Source: Acidovorax sp.
GTDB lineage: Bacteria > Pseudomonadota > Gammaproteobacteria > Burkholderiales > Burkholderiaceae_C
DNA: 9,108 nucleotides
Direction of reading: 5' to 3'
NCBI GenBank assembly: GCA_011620245.1
Contig: WOZN01000217.1
Location: forward strand, 1 to 9,108
Program-made: the position numbers and the translations under genes
The notes under the pieces: generated by a model
Databases searched by the model: none
Told to the model about the DNA's origin: nothing
The model's input: only the letters and a program-made list of their open reading frames with translations
Shown: piece after piece, positions 1 to 8,326 of the stretch
Layout: each line of letters opens with the position of its first letter
Position numbering within the stretch: position 1 is the stretch's first letter

Positions 1-23
1 ATTTGTTTTAATGGAACGAACTA

Positions 24-1577
24 CTAGGCGCAGTTCGGTGGCAACGGTGTCCATGGTGCGGTTCCGGCCTGTTCAAACAAAGCCAGCAGGCGGCGCAACA
101 CCGTCGTCTCGCGCTGGCCATGGGCTTGCAGCGCGGCCCGGCAGGCCGCGCGCACGGTGGCGTTTTGTCCGGGCTTCTGCATCAATGCAAACACCGCCCG
201 CGCCGAGCCGCCGACGCCCGCGCCCAGTGCGGGGTCGAGCATGATGTCCATCTCCAGGCCGGGCGCCACGGCGCGCGCCATGGACCGGAACGACCACGAG
301 CCCGCCATGACCGGGTGGTAGTAGTGGCCGCGCGCTAACTGGAACAAATCGACGATGCGCGGCAGCAGCGCCTCCAGCGCGGGAGCGAGGTCGTCGAACC
401 ACTGCGCCAGCTCGCAGATGCGGTTGCGCTCGAAGCCGGCGTTGTAGGCCAGCACCACGCCCGATGGGCCGAGCACGCCCAGCAACGACAACGCAAAGGC
501 CCGGCGCGGGTCGCCGCCCTGCCCCTCGGCCAGAAAATGGTGTTCGCTCCATGCGCCGTCTGCCGACTGCACCGCGCAACTCCACTGGAACGGCAGCGTC
601 TGATAGGGCCGGGTGCCGGGCCAGATCGGCACGGCCAGGCCGATGGTGTCAAAGCGCAGGCAGTGGCGCGGGTAGCCCCAAGCGCGCGCCAGTGCGCCCA
701 CCTCGGGCTCCAGCAGCGGCGCGCCCTGCTGCACCGCGCGCACGGCCCGGCGCTGGCGCGGCGGCACGATGTCTTCGGGGCGCAGGCTCATCACGCTGTG
801 GTGGCCGGCGGCGCGCCATTCAGCCGCGGCTTCGCGCCCCAGGATGTCGAGGCTGGTCTCTGCAGGCTCGGCCGCGGTCGGCAGCACACAGGCCTTGCAG
901 CCCGCCGCAAATTCGCAGCCGTTGCCCTGGTGGCAATGCGGCCCGGGCGTGGCCTCGGGTTCGGAGCCGCGCTCGCACTGGCGCATGGCGTCCAGCCATT
1001 CGGCCACCGGGCGCGAGCCGAGCACCGGCCCCAGGTCCACCTCGCGGAACAGGCCGGCATAACAGCCGTGGCCGGGGTAGACAAAGTCGGTGTCCACCAG
1101 CAGCAGGCCCACGCTCTGCACCGCAAAGCCGCAGCGCGCGGCCACATGGGTCCAGAGCGCGACCGTGTCCACGTCGGCTTCGTCGCCCACGGTCGCGTAG
1201 CGCACCTTGAACAGGCGCAGCCCGTGTTCACCCGCGGTCAGCACGTCGATGCGCACCTGGGCGCGGTCTTCGCTGGTCAGGCAGGCGCCCAGGATGGCCC
1301 AGCCCTCGGGCGGCTCGGCGTCGCCGTCCAGACAGTTCAGCGTGTGGCGCACGGCCTGCAGCCACTGCGCAGGGCTTTGCGGCGCGGCCACCGTGTCGGC
1401 GTGCGGGAACGAGGCACGCAGGGCCAAGTCCAGGCCCGCGCCGGGCGCCAGTTCCGCGGCCTCCGGGGTGGGCGCCGCCACGCCGCGCTGCAGTTGGCGG
1501 CGCGCCAGCCAGAAGCGGCGCTCGCAACTGCGCCAGCGGCGCAGGTCGTCGGTGTTGAGGGGCGGAGCAAAAACCAT
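24..1577 (-). CDS. DUF2779 protein, Cas4-like plus DEDD-exonuclease-like halves
   Basis: 517 residues, function unknown. The N-terminal half resembles Cas4/PD-(D/E)XK nucleases with a four-cysteine iron-sulfur-type cluster: Cys18 in CERRFWL, then Cys215, Cys221, Cys227 and Cys230, with RIDVL at 109-113. The C-terminal half carries DUF2779 hallmarks: GTRPYQTLPFQWS at 321-333, DPRRA near 356-360, YNAGFE at 378-383, a DLF block at 410-412 and GSWSFRS near 426-432. From memory of the family, the usual DFET motif reads RFDT here (308-311), and the EVK of the nuclease half reads KVR (124-126), so catalytic activity is doubtful. The ATG at 1577 is chosen because the 54 residues available upstream are cysteine-rich and look non-coding, while CERRFWL is at the right distance from this Met. 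No clear Shine-Dalgarno is seen. It is divergent from the GST gene. The family call is fairly secure; the biochemical role is open. Confidence 0.85.
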   Translation of the reverse strand: MVFAPPLNTDDLRRWRSCERRFWLARRQLQRGVAAPTPEAAELAPGAGLDLALRASFPHADTVAAPQSPAQWLQAVRHTLNCLDGDAEPPEGWAILGACLTSEDRAQVRIDVLTAGEHGLRLFKVRYATVGDEADVDTVALWTHVAARCGFAVQSVGLLLVDTDFVYPGHGCYAGLFREVDLGPVLGSRPVAEWLDAMRQCERGSEPEATPGPHCHQGNGCEFAAGCKACVLPTAAEPAETSLDILGREAAAEWRAAGHHSVMSLRPEDIVPPRQRRAVRAVQQGAPLLEPEVGALARAWGYPRHCLRFDTIGLAVPIWPGTRPYQTLPFQWSCAVQSADGAWSEHHFLAEGQGGDPRRAFALSLLGVLGPSGVVLAYNAGFERNRICELAQWFDDLAPALEALLPRIVDLFQLARGHYYHPVMAGSWSFRSMARAVAPGLEMDIMLDPALGAGVGGSARAVFALMQKPGQNATVRAACRAALQAHGQRETTVLRRLLALFEQAGTAPWTPLPPNCA

Positions 1578-1750
1578 GGGCAATATCAGACAAAGCCGAC
1601 ACGGAACCGGACAGGAACCGGCACAAAGACCACAGACGCAAGCCCGCGGCAGGCCCTCGCACCAGTGGACGGCTCCTGAATAGCAAGCAGCGTGCAAGCC
1701 ACGGCAGCATGGCGCGGCAGCATGGCGCGGCTCTTGCACTCCATTCGCGC
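1578..1750. promoter_or_regulatory. Divergent intergenic region, DUF2779 gene / GST gene
   Basis: This 173-base gap separates two genes that start outward, so it must hold promoters for both. No convincing -35/-10 pair was found by eye. It contains an 8-bp direct repeat GGAACCGG (1603-1610 and 1614-1621) and a perfect 13-bp tandem duplication (1703-1728). A mini-ORF of ten codons (1722-1754) ends in a TGA that overlaps the GST start codon as ATGA. Confidence 0.4.
1703..1731. repeat. 13-bp tandem duplication
   Basis: GGCAGCATGGCGC occurs at 1703-1715 and again, base for base, at 1716-1728, followed by a further GGC (1729-1731). It lies 20 bases upstream of the GST start codon. Each unit contains an ATG, at 1709 in frame with the GST gene and at 1722 out of frame. 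It looks like a recent slippage or duplication event. Confidence 0.85.
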
Positions 1751-2395
1751 ATGACCCTCCAGTTCCACATGACGCCCGGCTCCTGCACGACCGGCATCCA
1801 CATCCTGCTCGAAGAGCTGGAGCTGCCGTTCCAGGTGAACATCGTCAACCTGCCGGCGGGCGACCACCGAAAACCCGCCTACCTGGCGATCAACCCCAAG
1901 GGCACAATCCCGACCCTGGTGCTCGACGACGGGAGCGCGCTCACCAGCTTCCAGTCCATCGCCTACTGGCTGGCGCGGCGCCACCCGCGCAAGCGCCTGC
2001 TGAGCGACGACCCGCTGGTGGCCGCGCGCACGCTGGAGCTGATGGACTACGCCGTGGACACCGTGCACGGCCAGGGCTTCACGCGCATCTTCACCACCGA
2101 GCGTTACCTGCCCGAGGGCCTGAGCCCATCCGACACCGCTCAATGGACAGCTGCCATCACGGCGCAGGGTCAGGCGATCGTGCAAAAGTCCTTCGCCGTG
2201 ATCGAAGCCGGCCTGCCGGAAACCGGCTACGCCATGGGCGCCGATTTCACGGTTGCCGACGCGGCCCTGTTCTACGTGCTCTTCTGGGCCAGCAAGACCG
2301 ACATCGCCCTGCCGCCACGCTGCCTGGCCCTGTTCGAGCGCCTGCGCGCACGCCCGGTGGTGCACCAGGTGCTGCGCGAAGAAGGCTACCGCTGA
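1751..2395 (+). CDS. Glutathione S-transferase family protein
   Basis: 214 residues, the usual length for a bacterial cytosolic GST. It probably conjugates or reduces small electrophiles or disulfides with glutathione; the substrate cannot be read from the sequence. The N-terminal thioredoxin-like domain opens with MTPGSCTTGIHILLEE (residues 7-22); Cys12 lies where Beta-class GSTs carry their catalytic cysteine. NPKGTIPTLVLDDG contains the cis-proline before the glutathione-binding strand, and FQSI replaces the more common ESxAI motif. The helical C-terminal domain has the N-capping-type motif DFTVADAALF. The start at 1751 fits the family; an in-frame ATG at 1709 would add 14 residues lying in the tandem duplication. 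No clear Shine-Dalgarno precedes either start. The gene is followed after 40 bases by an unknown gene on the same strand. Confidence 0.88.
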   Translation: MTLQFHMTPGSCTTGIHILLEELELPFQVNIVNLPAGDHRKPAYLAINPKGTIPTLVLDDGSALTSFQSIAYWLARRHPRKRLLSDDPLVAARTLELMDYAVDTVHGQGFTRIFTTERYLPEGLSPSDTAQWTAAITAQGQAIVQKSFAVIEAGLPETGYAMGADFTVADAALFYVLFWASKTDIALPPRCLALFERLRARPVVHQVLREEGYR

Positions 2396-2435
2396 AACCG
2401 CCTGACGACCTTCCACCCAACCGACTGGACACCCC

Positions 2436-2876
2436 ATGAGCAAGACCGAATTGCTGAGCCGCAACCGCGTGATCCTCTGCCACTTCGACGACTACAGCCA
2501 CGCGCTGCTGTTCCCCAAGTGGGCGCAGGGCATGCTCTGGCCGCAGGCCCTGCCCGAAGGCGCCGAGTCCATGGCCGCGCCAGCCGCCGAACCTCCGGGG
2601 CACGAGACCGAGGCGCTCAAACAGGCCGTGGTGCAAGACACCGGACTGAACCCCGATGAGCTGGACAGCGTCGAGGATTTCAAGGCCTGGTTCCAGACGC
2701 CCGATGGCCCGCTGCGTGTGCACCTGCTGCGCTTCAACACGCCCGACGCACCCAAACCCGCGATCAACGCGCTCGGCGGCACGTTCAAGGCCCTGAGCGA
2801 ACTGCGCGGCGGCAACATGCCCGAGCTGCTGCTGTTGCGCGAAGCGTTCCGGCTGGTCGGTGGCGCGCAGTCCTAA
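2436..2876 (+). CDS. Hypothetical protein downstream of GST
   Basis: 146 residues, not recognised. It is predicted to be soluble and cytoplasmic: there is no signal peptide or membrane segment. An N-terminal block (VILCHFDDYSHALLFPKW) is followed by a Pro/Ala-rich, probably flexible stretch (about residues 45-62) and an acidic region with DELDSVEDFKAWF. The C-terminal part is helical, ending near MPELLLLREAFRLVG. It follows the GST gene by 40 bases on the same strand and is probably cotranscribed with it. The ribosome binding site is weak (GGA about nine bases before the ATG). Codon use matches the neighbours. Its TAA stop (2874-2876) overlaps the TAG stop of modC on the other strand, leaving no room for a terminator between the two. 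Confidence 0.75.
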   Translation: MSKTELLSRNRVILCHFDDYSHALLFPKWAQGMLWPQALPEGAESMAAPAAEPPGHETEALKQAVVQDTGLNPDELDSVEDFKAWFQTPDGPLRVHLLRFNTPDAPKPAINALGGTFKALSELRGGNMPELLLLREAFRLVGGAQS

Positions 2877-3946
2877 CCGATCAAAGCCACCGCCTTGATC
2901 TGCGCCCACACCTGCTGACCCGGCGCCAGCCCCAGCGCAGCCGCCGAGCGCCGCGTCAACCGCGCGAGCAGCGACGACGATGTCCCCACCCGCAAACGGC
3001 ACAAGGCCAGCGCCGGGTGGCTGTCGTCCGCCAGCTGGTCCACCACCACCGGCAGGCTGTTGAGCAGGCTCGTGTCGGTTGCCGGCGAGAGCGCCAGGCT
3101 CACGTCGCGCGCCAGGATGCGGATGCGCACCGTGGCGCCCTGCGCCTGCCCGCCGTCGCGCACCCAGAGGCAGCCGCCGGGGAACGCCACCCGCGCCAGG
3201 CTCCAGGCCGCGTCGCGCTCGACCACCACGCCCTCCAGTACCACGCCCGCGTCTTCGCCCAGGCGGATCGGCAGATCGACGCGCGACAGCACATCGGCCA
3301 GCGGGCCCGAAGCCAGCGCCCGGCCCGCCTCCATTACCACGATGTGGTCGGCGAGCCGCGCCACCTCGCCGGGAGCGTGGCTTACGTAGATCACCGGGAT
3401 GTCGAGCTCGCGCGTCAAGCGCTCCAGGTAGGGCATGAACTCGTTCTTGCGCGCCAGGTCCAGCGCTGCCAGCGGTTCGTCCATCAGCAGCAGGCGCGGG
3501 CTGGTGAGCAGCGCGCGCGCGATGGCGATGCGCTGGCGCTCACCGCCCGAGAGCCCGGCGGTGCGGCGCTCCAGCAGGTGGCCAATGCCCAGCAGCTCGA
3601 TCGCCCGGCTCCACTCCACCTGCTGCGCCACGCCCGTGGTGCGCGAGCGGCCGTACTGCAGGTTCGCGCGCACGCTCAGGTGCGCAAACAGCTGCGGCTC
3701 CTGGAACACGTAACCCAGCGGCCGCTGGTGCGTGGGCAGGCTGCGCGGGCCGTCCTGCCAGACCTCGCCATTGACCACACAGCGCCCGCCCGGTGCGGCG
3801 TTGAGGCCGGCGATGCAGCGCAGCAGCGTGGACTTGCCACAACCTGAAGGGCCGAACAGCGCGGTCACGCCGCGGCCAGGCAACTGCAGGTCCACGTCGA
3901 GCGTGAAGCCGGGGAAGGTTTGTTGAAAGCGGGCTTCGATGCTCAT
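2873..3946 (-). CDS. modC: Molybdate ABC transporter ATP-binding protein ModC
   Basis: 357 residues, close to E. coli ModC (about 350). It is the ATPase that powers molybdate import through ModB. All ABC motifs are intact: Walker [10 protein letters not shown] (32-40), Q-loop Gln82, signature LSGGERQR (132-139), Walker B LLLMDEP with Asp156/Glu157, D-loop AALD (160-163) and switch His190. The C-terminal region (about 290-355) is a TOBE/Mop-type domain, which in this family binds molybdate or allows trans-inhibition; the Ser-Ser-Leu-Leu-Ala-Arg-Leu segment near 320 belongs to it. The ATG at 3946 overlaps the TGA of modB as ATGA, indicating translational coupling; GGAG lies nine bases upstream. 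The open frame continues far upstream across modB, but that part is a shadow. It is the last gene of the operon. Confidence 0.96.
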   Translation of the reverse strand: MSIEARFQQTFPGFTLDVDLQLPGRGVTALFGPSGCGKSTLLRCIAGLNAAPGGRCVVNGEVWQDGPRSLPTHQRPLGYVFQEPQLFAHLSVRANLQYGRSRTTGVAQQVEWSRAIELLGIGHLLERRTAGLSGGERQRIAIARALLTSPRLLLMDEPLAALDLARKNEFMPYLERLTRELDIPVIYVSHAPGEVARLADHIVVMEAGRALASGPLADVLSRVDLPIRLGEDAGVVLEGVVVERDAAWSLARVAFPGGCLWVRDGGQAQGATVRIRILARDVSLALSPATDTSLLNSLPVVVDQLADDSHPALALCRLRVGTSSSLLARLTRRSAAALGLAPGQQVWAQIKAVALIG

Positions 3947-4614
3947 TGCACACGGCTCCAGCCCCGGCTGTTGAGCAACAGAAGCACGGCGAAGGAAAAC
4001 ACCAGCATGCCGCCGGCCAGCCAGTGCGCATTCGTGTATTCCATCGCCTCGACATGGTTGTAGATCGCCATGGACAGCACCTGCGTCTTGCCCGGGATAT
4101 TGCCGCCAATCATCAGCACCACGCCGAACTCGCCCACCGTGTGCGCGAAGCCCAGCACGGCGGCCGTGATGAACCCCGGCCGCGCCAGCGGCAGCGCCAC
4201 GGTGAAAAACGCGTCCAGCGGCGAGGCGCGCAGCGTGGCCGCCGCCTCCATGGGCGCGCGGCCGATGGCGGCAAAGGCCTGCTGCAGCGGCTGGATCACG
4301 AAGGGCATGGAATACAGGCACGAGGCCACCACCAGACCGGCGAAGGTGAAGGGCAACAGGCCCAGACCCAGCGCCTGCGTGAGCCGGCCCACCGGTCCCT
4401 GCGGCCCCATGAGCACCAGCAGATAAAAGCCCAGCACCGCTGGCGGCAACACCAGCGGCAGTGTGACCACCGAACCCACCAGACCCTTGAGCCGCGAGGG
4501 CGTGCCCGCCAGCCACCAGGCGACGGGTGTGCCGAGCATGAGCAGCAGCACGGTGGTGAGGCCGGCGAGCTTGACCGTGAGCCAGATGGCGGCGAGGTCG
4601 TGGGCAGAGAGCAT
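3943..4614 (-). CDS. modB: Molybdate ABC transporter permease ModB
   Basis: 223 residues, the normal ModB length. It is the inner-membrane channel subunit that receives molybdate from ModA and couples to ModC. Hydrophobic segments lie near 12-35, 45-70, 84-110, 147-170 and 196-214, consistent with five membrane spans. The cytoplasmic EAA loop that docks on the ATPase is at 123-147 ([20 protein letters not shown]). The usual Gly at the seventh position of that motif is Arg129 here. [18 protein letters not shown] is a typical ModB block after the loop. The Shine-Dalgarno GAGGT lies seven bases before the ATG and overlaps the modD stop codon; the gap to modD is only 10 bases. The stop overlaps the modC start. 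Confidence 0.95.
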   Translation of the reverse strand: MLSAHDLAAIWLTVKLAGLTTVLLLMLGTPVAWWLAGTPSRLKGLVGSVVTLPLVLPPAVLGFYLLVLMGPQGPVGRLTQALGLGLLPFTFAGLVVASCLYSMPFVIQPLQQAFAAIGRAPMEAAATLRASPLDAFFTVALPLARPGFITAAVLGFAHTVGEFGVVLMIGGNIPGKTQVLSMAIYNHVEAMEYTNAHWLAGGMLVFSFAVLLLLNSRGWSRVQ

Positions 4615-4624
4615 ATGGGGTACC

Positions 4625-5455
4625 TCAGCGGCGGATGAAATCCACCTGCACGTCGCGTGGCGGTGCAGCGAACGGCGACGACGTCACCAGCAGATCCGCG
4701 CCTGCGGCCACATAGGCGGCGGCGTTGTCGGCCCGCACGCCGCCAGCCGCGGCCAGCAAGGGGCGGATGGGCAGGGTGTCGATGTCGCGGCGGCAGTCGG
4801 CCACGGCAGCGGGGCTGAACTTTTCGAGCTGCAGCATGTCGGCCCCGGCCTGCGCCCAGTGCAGTGCCTCGGCCCCGTCGCCCACCTCGACCACGATCTT
4901 CTTTTCCGGCTGCGCGCGGCGCAGGCGGGCAACCGTCTGCGCCGGTGCTTCGTCCAAAAACAGGCGGTGCTCGGCGAACAGCAGCAGGGTCTCGGACAAG
5001 CCCAGCCGGTGCATCACGGCGCCACCGGCCTTGACCGCTTTCACCGACATGGCTTTGGTGCCGGGCACGTTCTTGCGCGTGCAGGCCACGGCCACGCCGC
5101 CGGACTCGGCCACGATGGCCGCCGCCGAACTGGCGATGCCGCTGGCCCATTCGACCAGGGTCTGCGCGGTCTTCCAGGCGCGGTGCAGCTGGGCGGCCGT
5201 GCCTTCGGCGATGAGCAGCTTTTCGCCCGCTGCCAGCACCGTGCCCGAGCCGGCCAGCAGGTGCACACGGGCGCCCACCAGTGCGAACAGCCGGGCCGCC
5301 TCTTCCATGCCGCACACCACCATGGGCGCACGGGCGGTGAAGTCCAGCCGGCCCGCCGCCGCACCGATGCCCAGGCTCTCGGTGGTGAGGTCGCCGCAGG
5401 GCGCGTCGTCCTGCAGCAGGCGGCTCAGTTCCTCGTCGCTCAGCGCCGTCGCCAT
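4625..5455 (-). CDS. modD: ModD, NadC-like pyrophosphorylase of molybdenum operons
   Basis: 276 residues from the ATG. ModD is a homologue of quinolinate phosphoribosyltransferase (NadC) that travels with molybdate transport genes; its true reaction is not settled. Seen here: the N-terminal signature CGDLTTE (near 20-26), the phosphoribosyltransferase-type block [12 protein letters not shown] (125-136), HRLGLSE (149-155), then a TIM-barrel-like C-terminal half with [15 protein letters not shown] and a late AGGVRADNA. The LEKFSP block, where NadC usually has a LDNM-like motif, favours ModD over NadC. A GTG at 5464 overlapping the modA stop as GTGA would add three residues; the ATG at 5455, with GTGAG just upstream, is preferred. 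Its place between modA and modB is unusual, since many operons carry modD at an end. Confidence 0.9.
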   Translation of the reverse strand: MATALSDEELSRLLQDDAPCGDLTTESLGIGAAAGRLDFTARAPMVVCGMEEAARLFALVGARVHLLAGSGTVLAAGEKLLIAEGTAAQLHRAWKTAQTLVEWASGIASSAAAIVAESGGVAVACTRKNVPGTKAMSVKAVKAGGAVMHRLGLSETLLLFAEHRLFLDEAPAQTVARLRRAQPEKKIVVEVGDGAEALHWAQAGADMLQLEKFSPAAVADCRRDIDTLPIRPLLAAAGGVRADNAAAYVAAGADLLVTSSPFAAPPRDVQVDFIRR

Positions 5456-5460
5456 GGTGC

Positions 5461-6637
<1,177 letters not shown>

Positions 6638-6674
6638 GAAAGGTCCTTGGTTCTTGTTTCTTGAAAAAGGAAGC

Positions 6675-7499
6675 TCAATCGGTGGAGACGAGGAAGACGC
6701 TGGAGGCCTTGAAGATCGCGGTCGCCGGATGGCCCACCGCGAGGCCCAGGCGCTCCACACTCTGGTCGGTGATCACGGCGGTGAGCACATGGTGGCCGCC
6801 GGGCAGGTCCAGCGTCACCTCGGTGTTGACGGGCCCGTGGTGGATCTTCTGCACCACGCCACGAAAGCGGTTGCGGGCCGAGACGCGCACGCCCTCCTCT
6901 TGCACCATCAACACGATGGACGAGGCCTTGACGAAGGCCAGCACATCGCGGCCCTCGGCCAGGCCGAGGTTCTGCACCGACTCGTTGGTGACGATGGCCG
7001 TGAGTTCGAGCGAAGGCCCCAGCTTCAGGATGACCTCGCTCTCGACCGCGCCGGTGCGGATGGCGCCGATGGGGCCGGCGAACTGGTTGCGGGCACTGGT
7101 TTTCATGGTGAGCCTCCGGAGGATCTGGCGGAATTCGGCGATGTCGGGTTCACCGCGCTGTTCCAGCTGACCACTCAGGCGCGCGAGTGCGGTCTGCGAC
7201 TCCTGCTCCAGCGCGCGGTAAAAGGCGATCAGGCGGCGGCCATACGCGGTGAGCTCGCTGCCGCCGCCGTGGCGCCCGCCGGTGGCGCGCAGCACCAGCG
7301 GCTCGGGCGCCACGTTGTTCATGTCGTCCACCGCGTCCCAGGCGGCTTTGTAGGCCATGGGCACGGCCTTGGCGGCCTGCAGGATGGAGCCGTGCTGGGC
7401 GATGGCTTCGAGCAGGCGGATGCGCTTGTCGCCGAGGAAACTGCCCATGGCGGTGTCGATCATCAGCTTGCCCGTCAGGGGCGTGCCCGTGGTGTTCAT
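6675..7499 (-). CDS. modE: Molybdate-responsive transcription regulator ModE
   Basis: 274 residues; E. coli ModE has 262. It senses cytoplasmic molybdate and typically represses the transport operon while activating some molybdoenzyme genes. The N-terminal winged helix-turn-helix spans about 20-90: GDKRIRLLEAI, then GSILQAAKAVPMAYKAAWDAVDDMNN, the characteristic ModE recognition helix, and the wing LRATGGRHGGGSELTAYG. Two Mop domains follow, each opening with SARN: about 134-200 and 206-272. The ATG at 7499 has GGAGGT four bases upstream; the longer frame from 7613 adds a poor-quality extension. It is the first gene of the operon, so autoregulation is likely. A second, internal start at Met132 is possible (see the entry at 7106-7117). 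Confidence 0.95.
   Translation of the reverse strand: MNTTGTPLTGKLMIDTAMGSFLGDKRIRLLEAIAQHGSILQAAKAVPMAYKAAWDAVDDMNNVAPEPLVLRATGGRHGGGSELTAYGRRLIAFYRALEQESQTALARLSGQLEQRGEPDIAEFRQILRRLTMKTSARNQFAGPIGAIRTGAVESEVILKLGPSLELTAIVTNESVQNLGLAEGRDVLAFVKASSIVLMVQEEGVRVSARNRFRGVVQKIHHGPVNTEVTLDLPGGHHVLTAVITDQSVERLGLAVGHPATAIFKASSVFLVSTD
7106..7117 (-). promoter_or_regulatory. Candidate internal ribosome binding site in modE
   Basis: Reading the minus strand, GGAGG (7117-7113) stands six bases before an in-frame ATG (7106-7104) that encodes Met132 of ModE. Initiation here would give a 143-residue protein of just the two Mop domains (7106 down to 6675). The motif is supplied by the codons CGG-AGG for Arg-Arg; AGG is normally avoided in GC-rich genomes, and the neighbouring genes mostly use CGC. 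The position matches the domain boundary. Whether it is used cannot be told from sequence. Confidence 0.45.
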
Positions 7500-7636
7500 G
7501 CCCACCTCCGGCCTGTCAACAGGCTCCAGCAGCGCGCCCAGAAACGGCGTTGGGCTTGAAAAACCATAGCGTCTTCGAACAGACTGCCCACAGATGCCAC
7601 CTCCGGCGTCCATCCCAACATAGAAGGAATTTCTCC
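7500..7636. promoter_or_regulatory. Divergent modE / modG intergenic region
   Basis: This 137-base gap lies between the outward-facing starts of the mod operon and the di-Mop gene and is the best place for molybdate-dependent control. No E. coli-style ModE box (TATATA-rich inverted repeat) is visible. It does hold a perfect 6-bp inverted repeat GCCTGT-CA-ACAGGC (7511-7524) just upstream of the modE ribosome binding site, and a weaker GTCT-TCGAAC-AGAC (7571-7584) mid-way. No convincing -35/-10 pair was found in either direction. Confidence 0.45.
7511..7524. repeat. Inverted repeat in modE leader
   Basis: GCCTGT-CA-ACAGGC has perfect 6-bp arms with a 2-base spacer. It lies 11 bases upstream of the modE ATG and abuts the GGAGGT ribosome binding site. 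The 2-base spacer is short for a hairpin, so a dimeric protein-binding site is more likely than an RNA stem. Confidence 0.5.
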
Positions 7637-8065
7637 ATGTCCATCAGCGCACGCAATGTATTCAAGGGTTCGGTCACGGCCATCAAGGAAGGCCCGATCC
7701 ACGCCGAAGTGGTGATCACCACGCCTGGGGGTGACAGCCTCGTCGCCACGCTCACAGAAGCCAGCGTGCGGTCGCTGGGTCTGAAGCTGGGCAGCCCGGC
7801 CGTCGCGGTCATCAAGGCGCCCTGGGTCAGCCTGATGAGCGGCACGCCCGAGTACCGCTTCAGCGCCCGCAACCAGCTCAAGGGAGCGGTCAGCGGCATT
7901 CACGCGGGTGCCATCAACAGCCAGGTCACGCTCACGCTGGCCAGTGGCTCGAAGCTGGTCGCCGTGGTCACCAACGACGCGGTCTCCGAGATGGGACTGA
8001 AGCCCGGCGAGGCTGCGGTGGGCTTGTTCAAGGCAGGTCATGTGCTGGTCGGTGTGCCGGTCTGA
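7637..8065 (+). CDS. modG: Stand-alone di-Mop molybdate-binding protein (ModG-like)
   Basis: 142 residues made of two Mop (TOBE-type) domains, at about 2-67 and 74-139. Each opens with SARN (4-7 and 76-79), followed by the typical xGxVxxIxxG strand turn and a central LVA(T/V)(L/V)T segment. Proteins of this build (Azotobacter ModG, about the same length) bind several molybdate ions in an oligomer and act as a cytoplasmic molybdate store or buffer. AAGGA lies about eight bases before the ATG at 7637; the upstream frame from 7550 does not look coding. It is divergent from modE, so both may answer to ModE. The gene ends 18 bases before the convergent unknown gene at 8084, with no visible terminator. 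The symbol follows the Azotobacter usage by architecture only. Confidence 0.9.
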   Translation: MSISARNVFKGSVTAIKEGPIHAEVVITTPGGDSLVATLTEASVRSLGLKLGSPAVAVIKAPWVSLMSGTPEYRFSARNQLKGAVSGIHAGAINSQVTLTLASGSKLVAVVTNDAVSEMGLKPGEAAVGLFKAGHVLVGVPV

Positions 8066-8083
8066 TCGCATGCTCATGTCCTT

Positions 8084-8326
8084 TCAGCGGCAGCCGCGCA
8101 GGGCCGGGTGGCGCACCTGGCGCAGCACCCACTCATAGGGGTAGCGCGGTGCGCGCGCGGTGGGTTGCGAGGTCATGCCCAGCGACCAGGCCTCGGCCCA
8201 GGTCCAGCAGGCCCTGCGCTCACGCTCGGACAACTCCGAGGCGTTGAGCGAGTGCATGAAATCGAACAGCCAGGCCTGGCGATCGACGGCGCCGGCCATG
8301 CCGAACTCGCGGAACGCGGCGTTCAT
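8084..8326 (-). CDS. Small hypothetical protein, second of an overlapping pair
   Basis: 80 residues, not recognised. It appears soluble and helical, with many charged and aromatic residues: an N-terminal REFGMAGAVDRQAWLFDFMHSL block, a basic/acidic SERERRACWTWAEAW helix, and a C-terminal PRYPYEWVLRQVRHPALRG. No signal peptide or membrane segment is seen. The ATG overlaps the stop of the upstream gene as ATGA, which argues for a real, translationally coupled gene. Codon use is GC-rich like the neighbours. It is convergent with modG (18-base gap). No function is proposed. Confidence 0.65.
   Translation of the reverse strand: MNAAFREFGMAGAVDRQAWLFDFMHSLNASELSERERRACWTWAEAWSLGMTSQPTARAPRYPYEWVLRQVRHPALRGCR

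Noticed and set aside
537..1679. Long plus-strand open frame opposite the DUF2779 gene
   Set aside because: It is antisense to a recognised family gene; its length is explained by high GC with few stops, and its composition (His/Ala/Arg-rich) is typical of a shadow.
1578..1739. 54-residue N-terminal extension of the DUF2779 frame
   Set aside because: It is cysteine-rich with unlikely composition, covers the divergent promoter region, and the family-like sequence begins right after the ATG at 1577.
3947..4516. Upstream extension of the modC frame across modB
   Set aside because: The region encodes recognisable ModB in another frame; ModC homology begins at the ATG at 3946.
7496..8077. 193-codon minus-strand frame opposite modG
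   Set aside because: modG shows two complete Mop domains on the plus strand; this frame is its complement.
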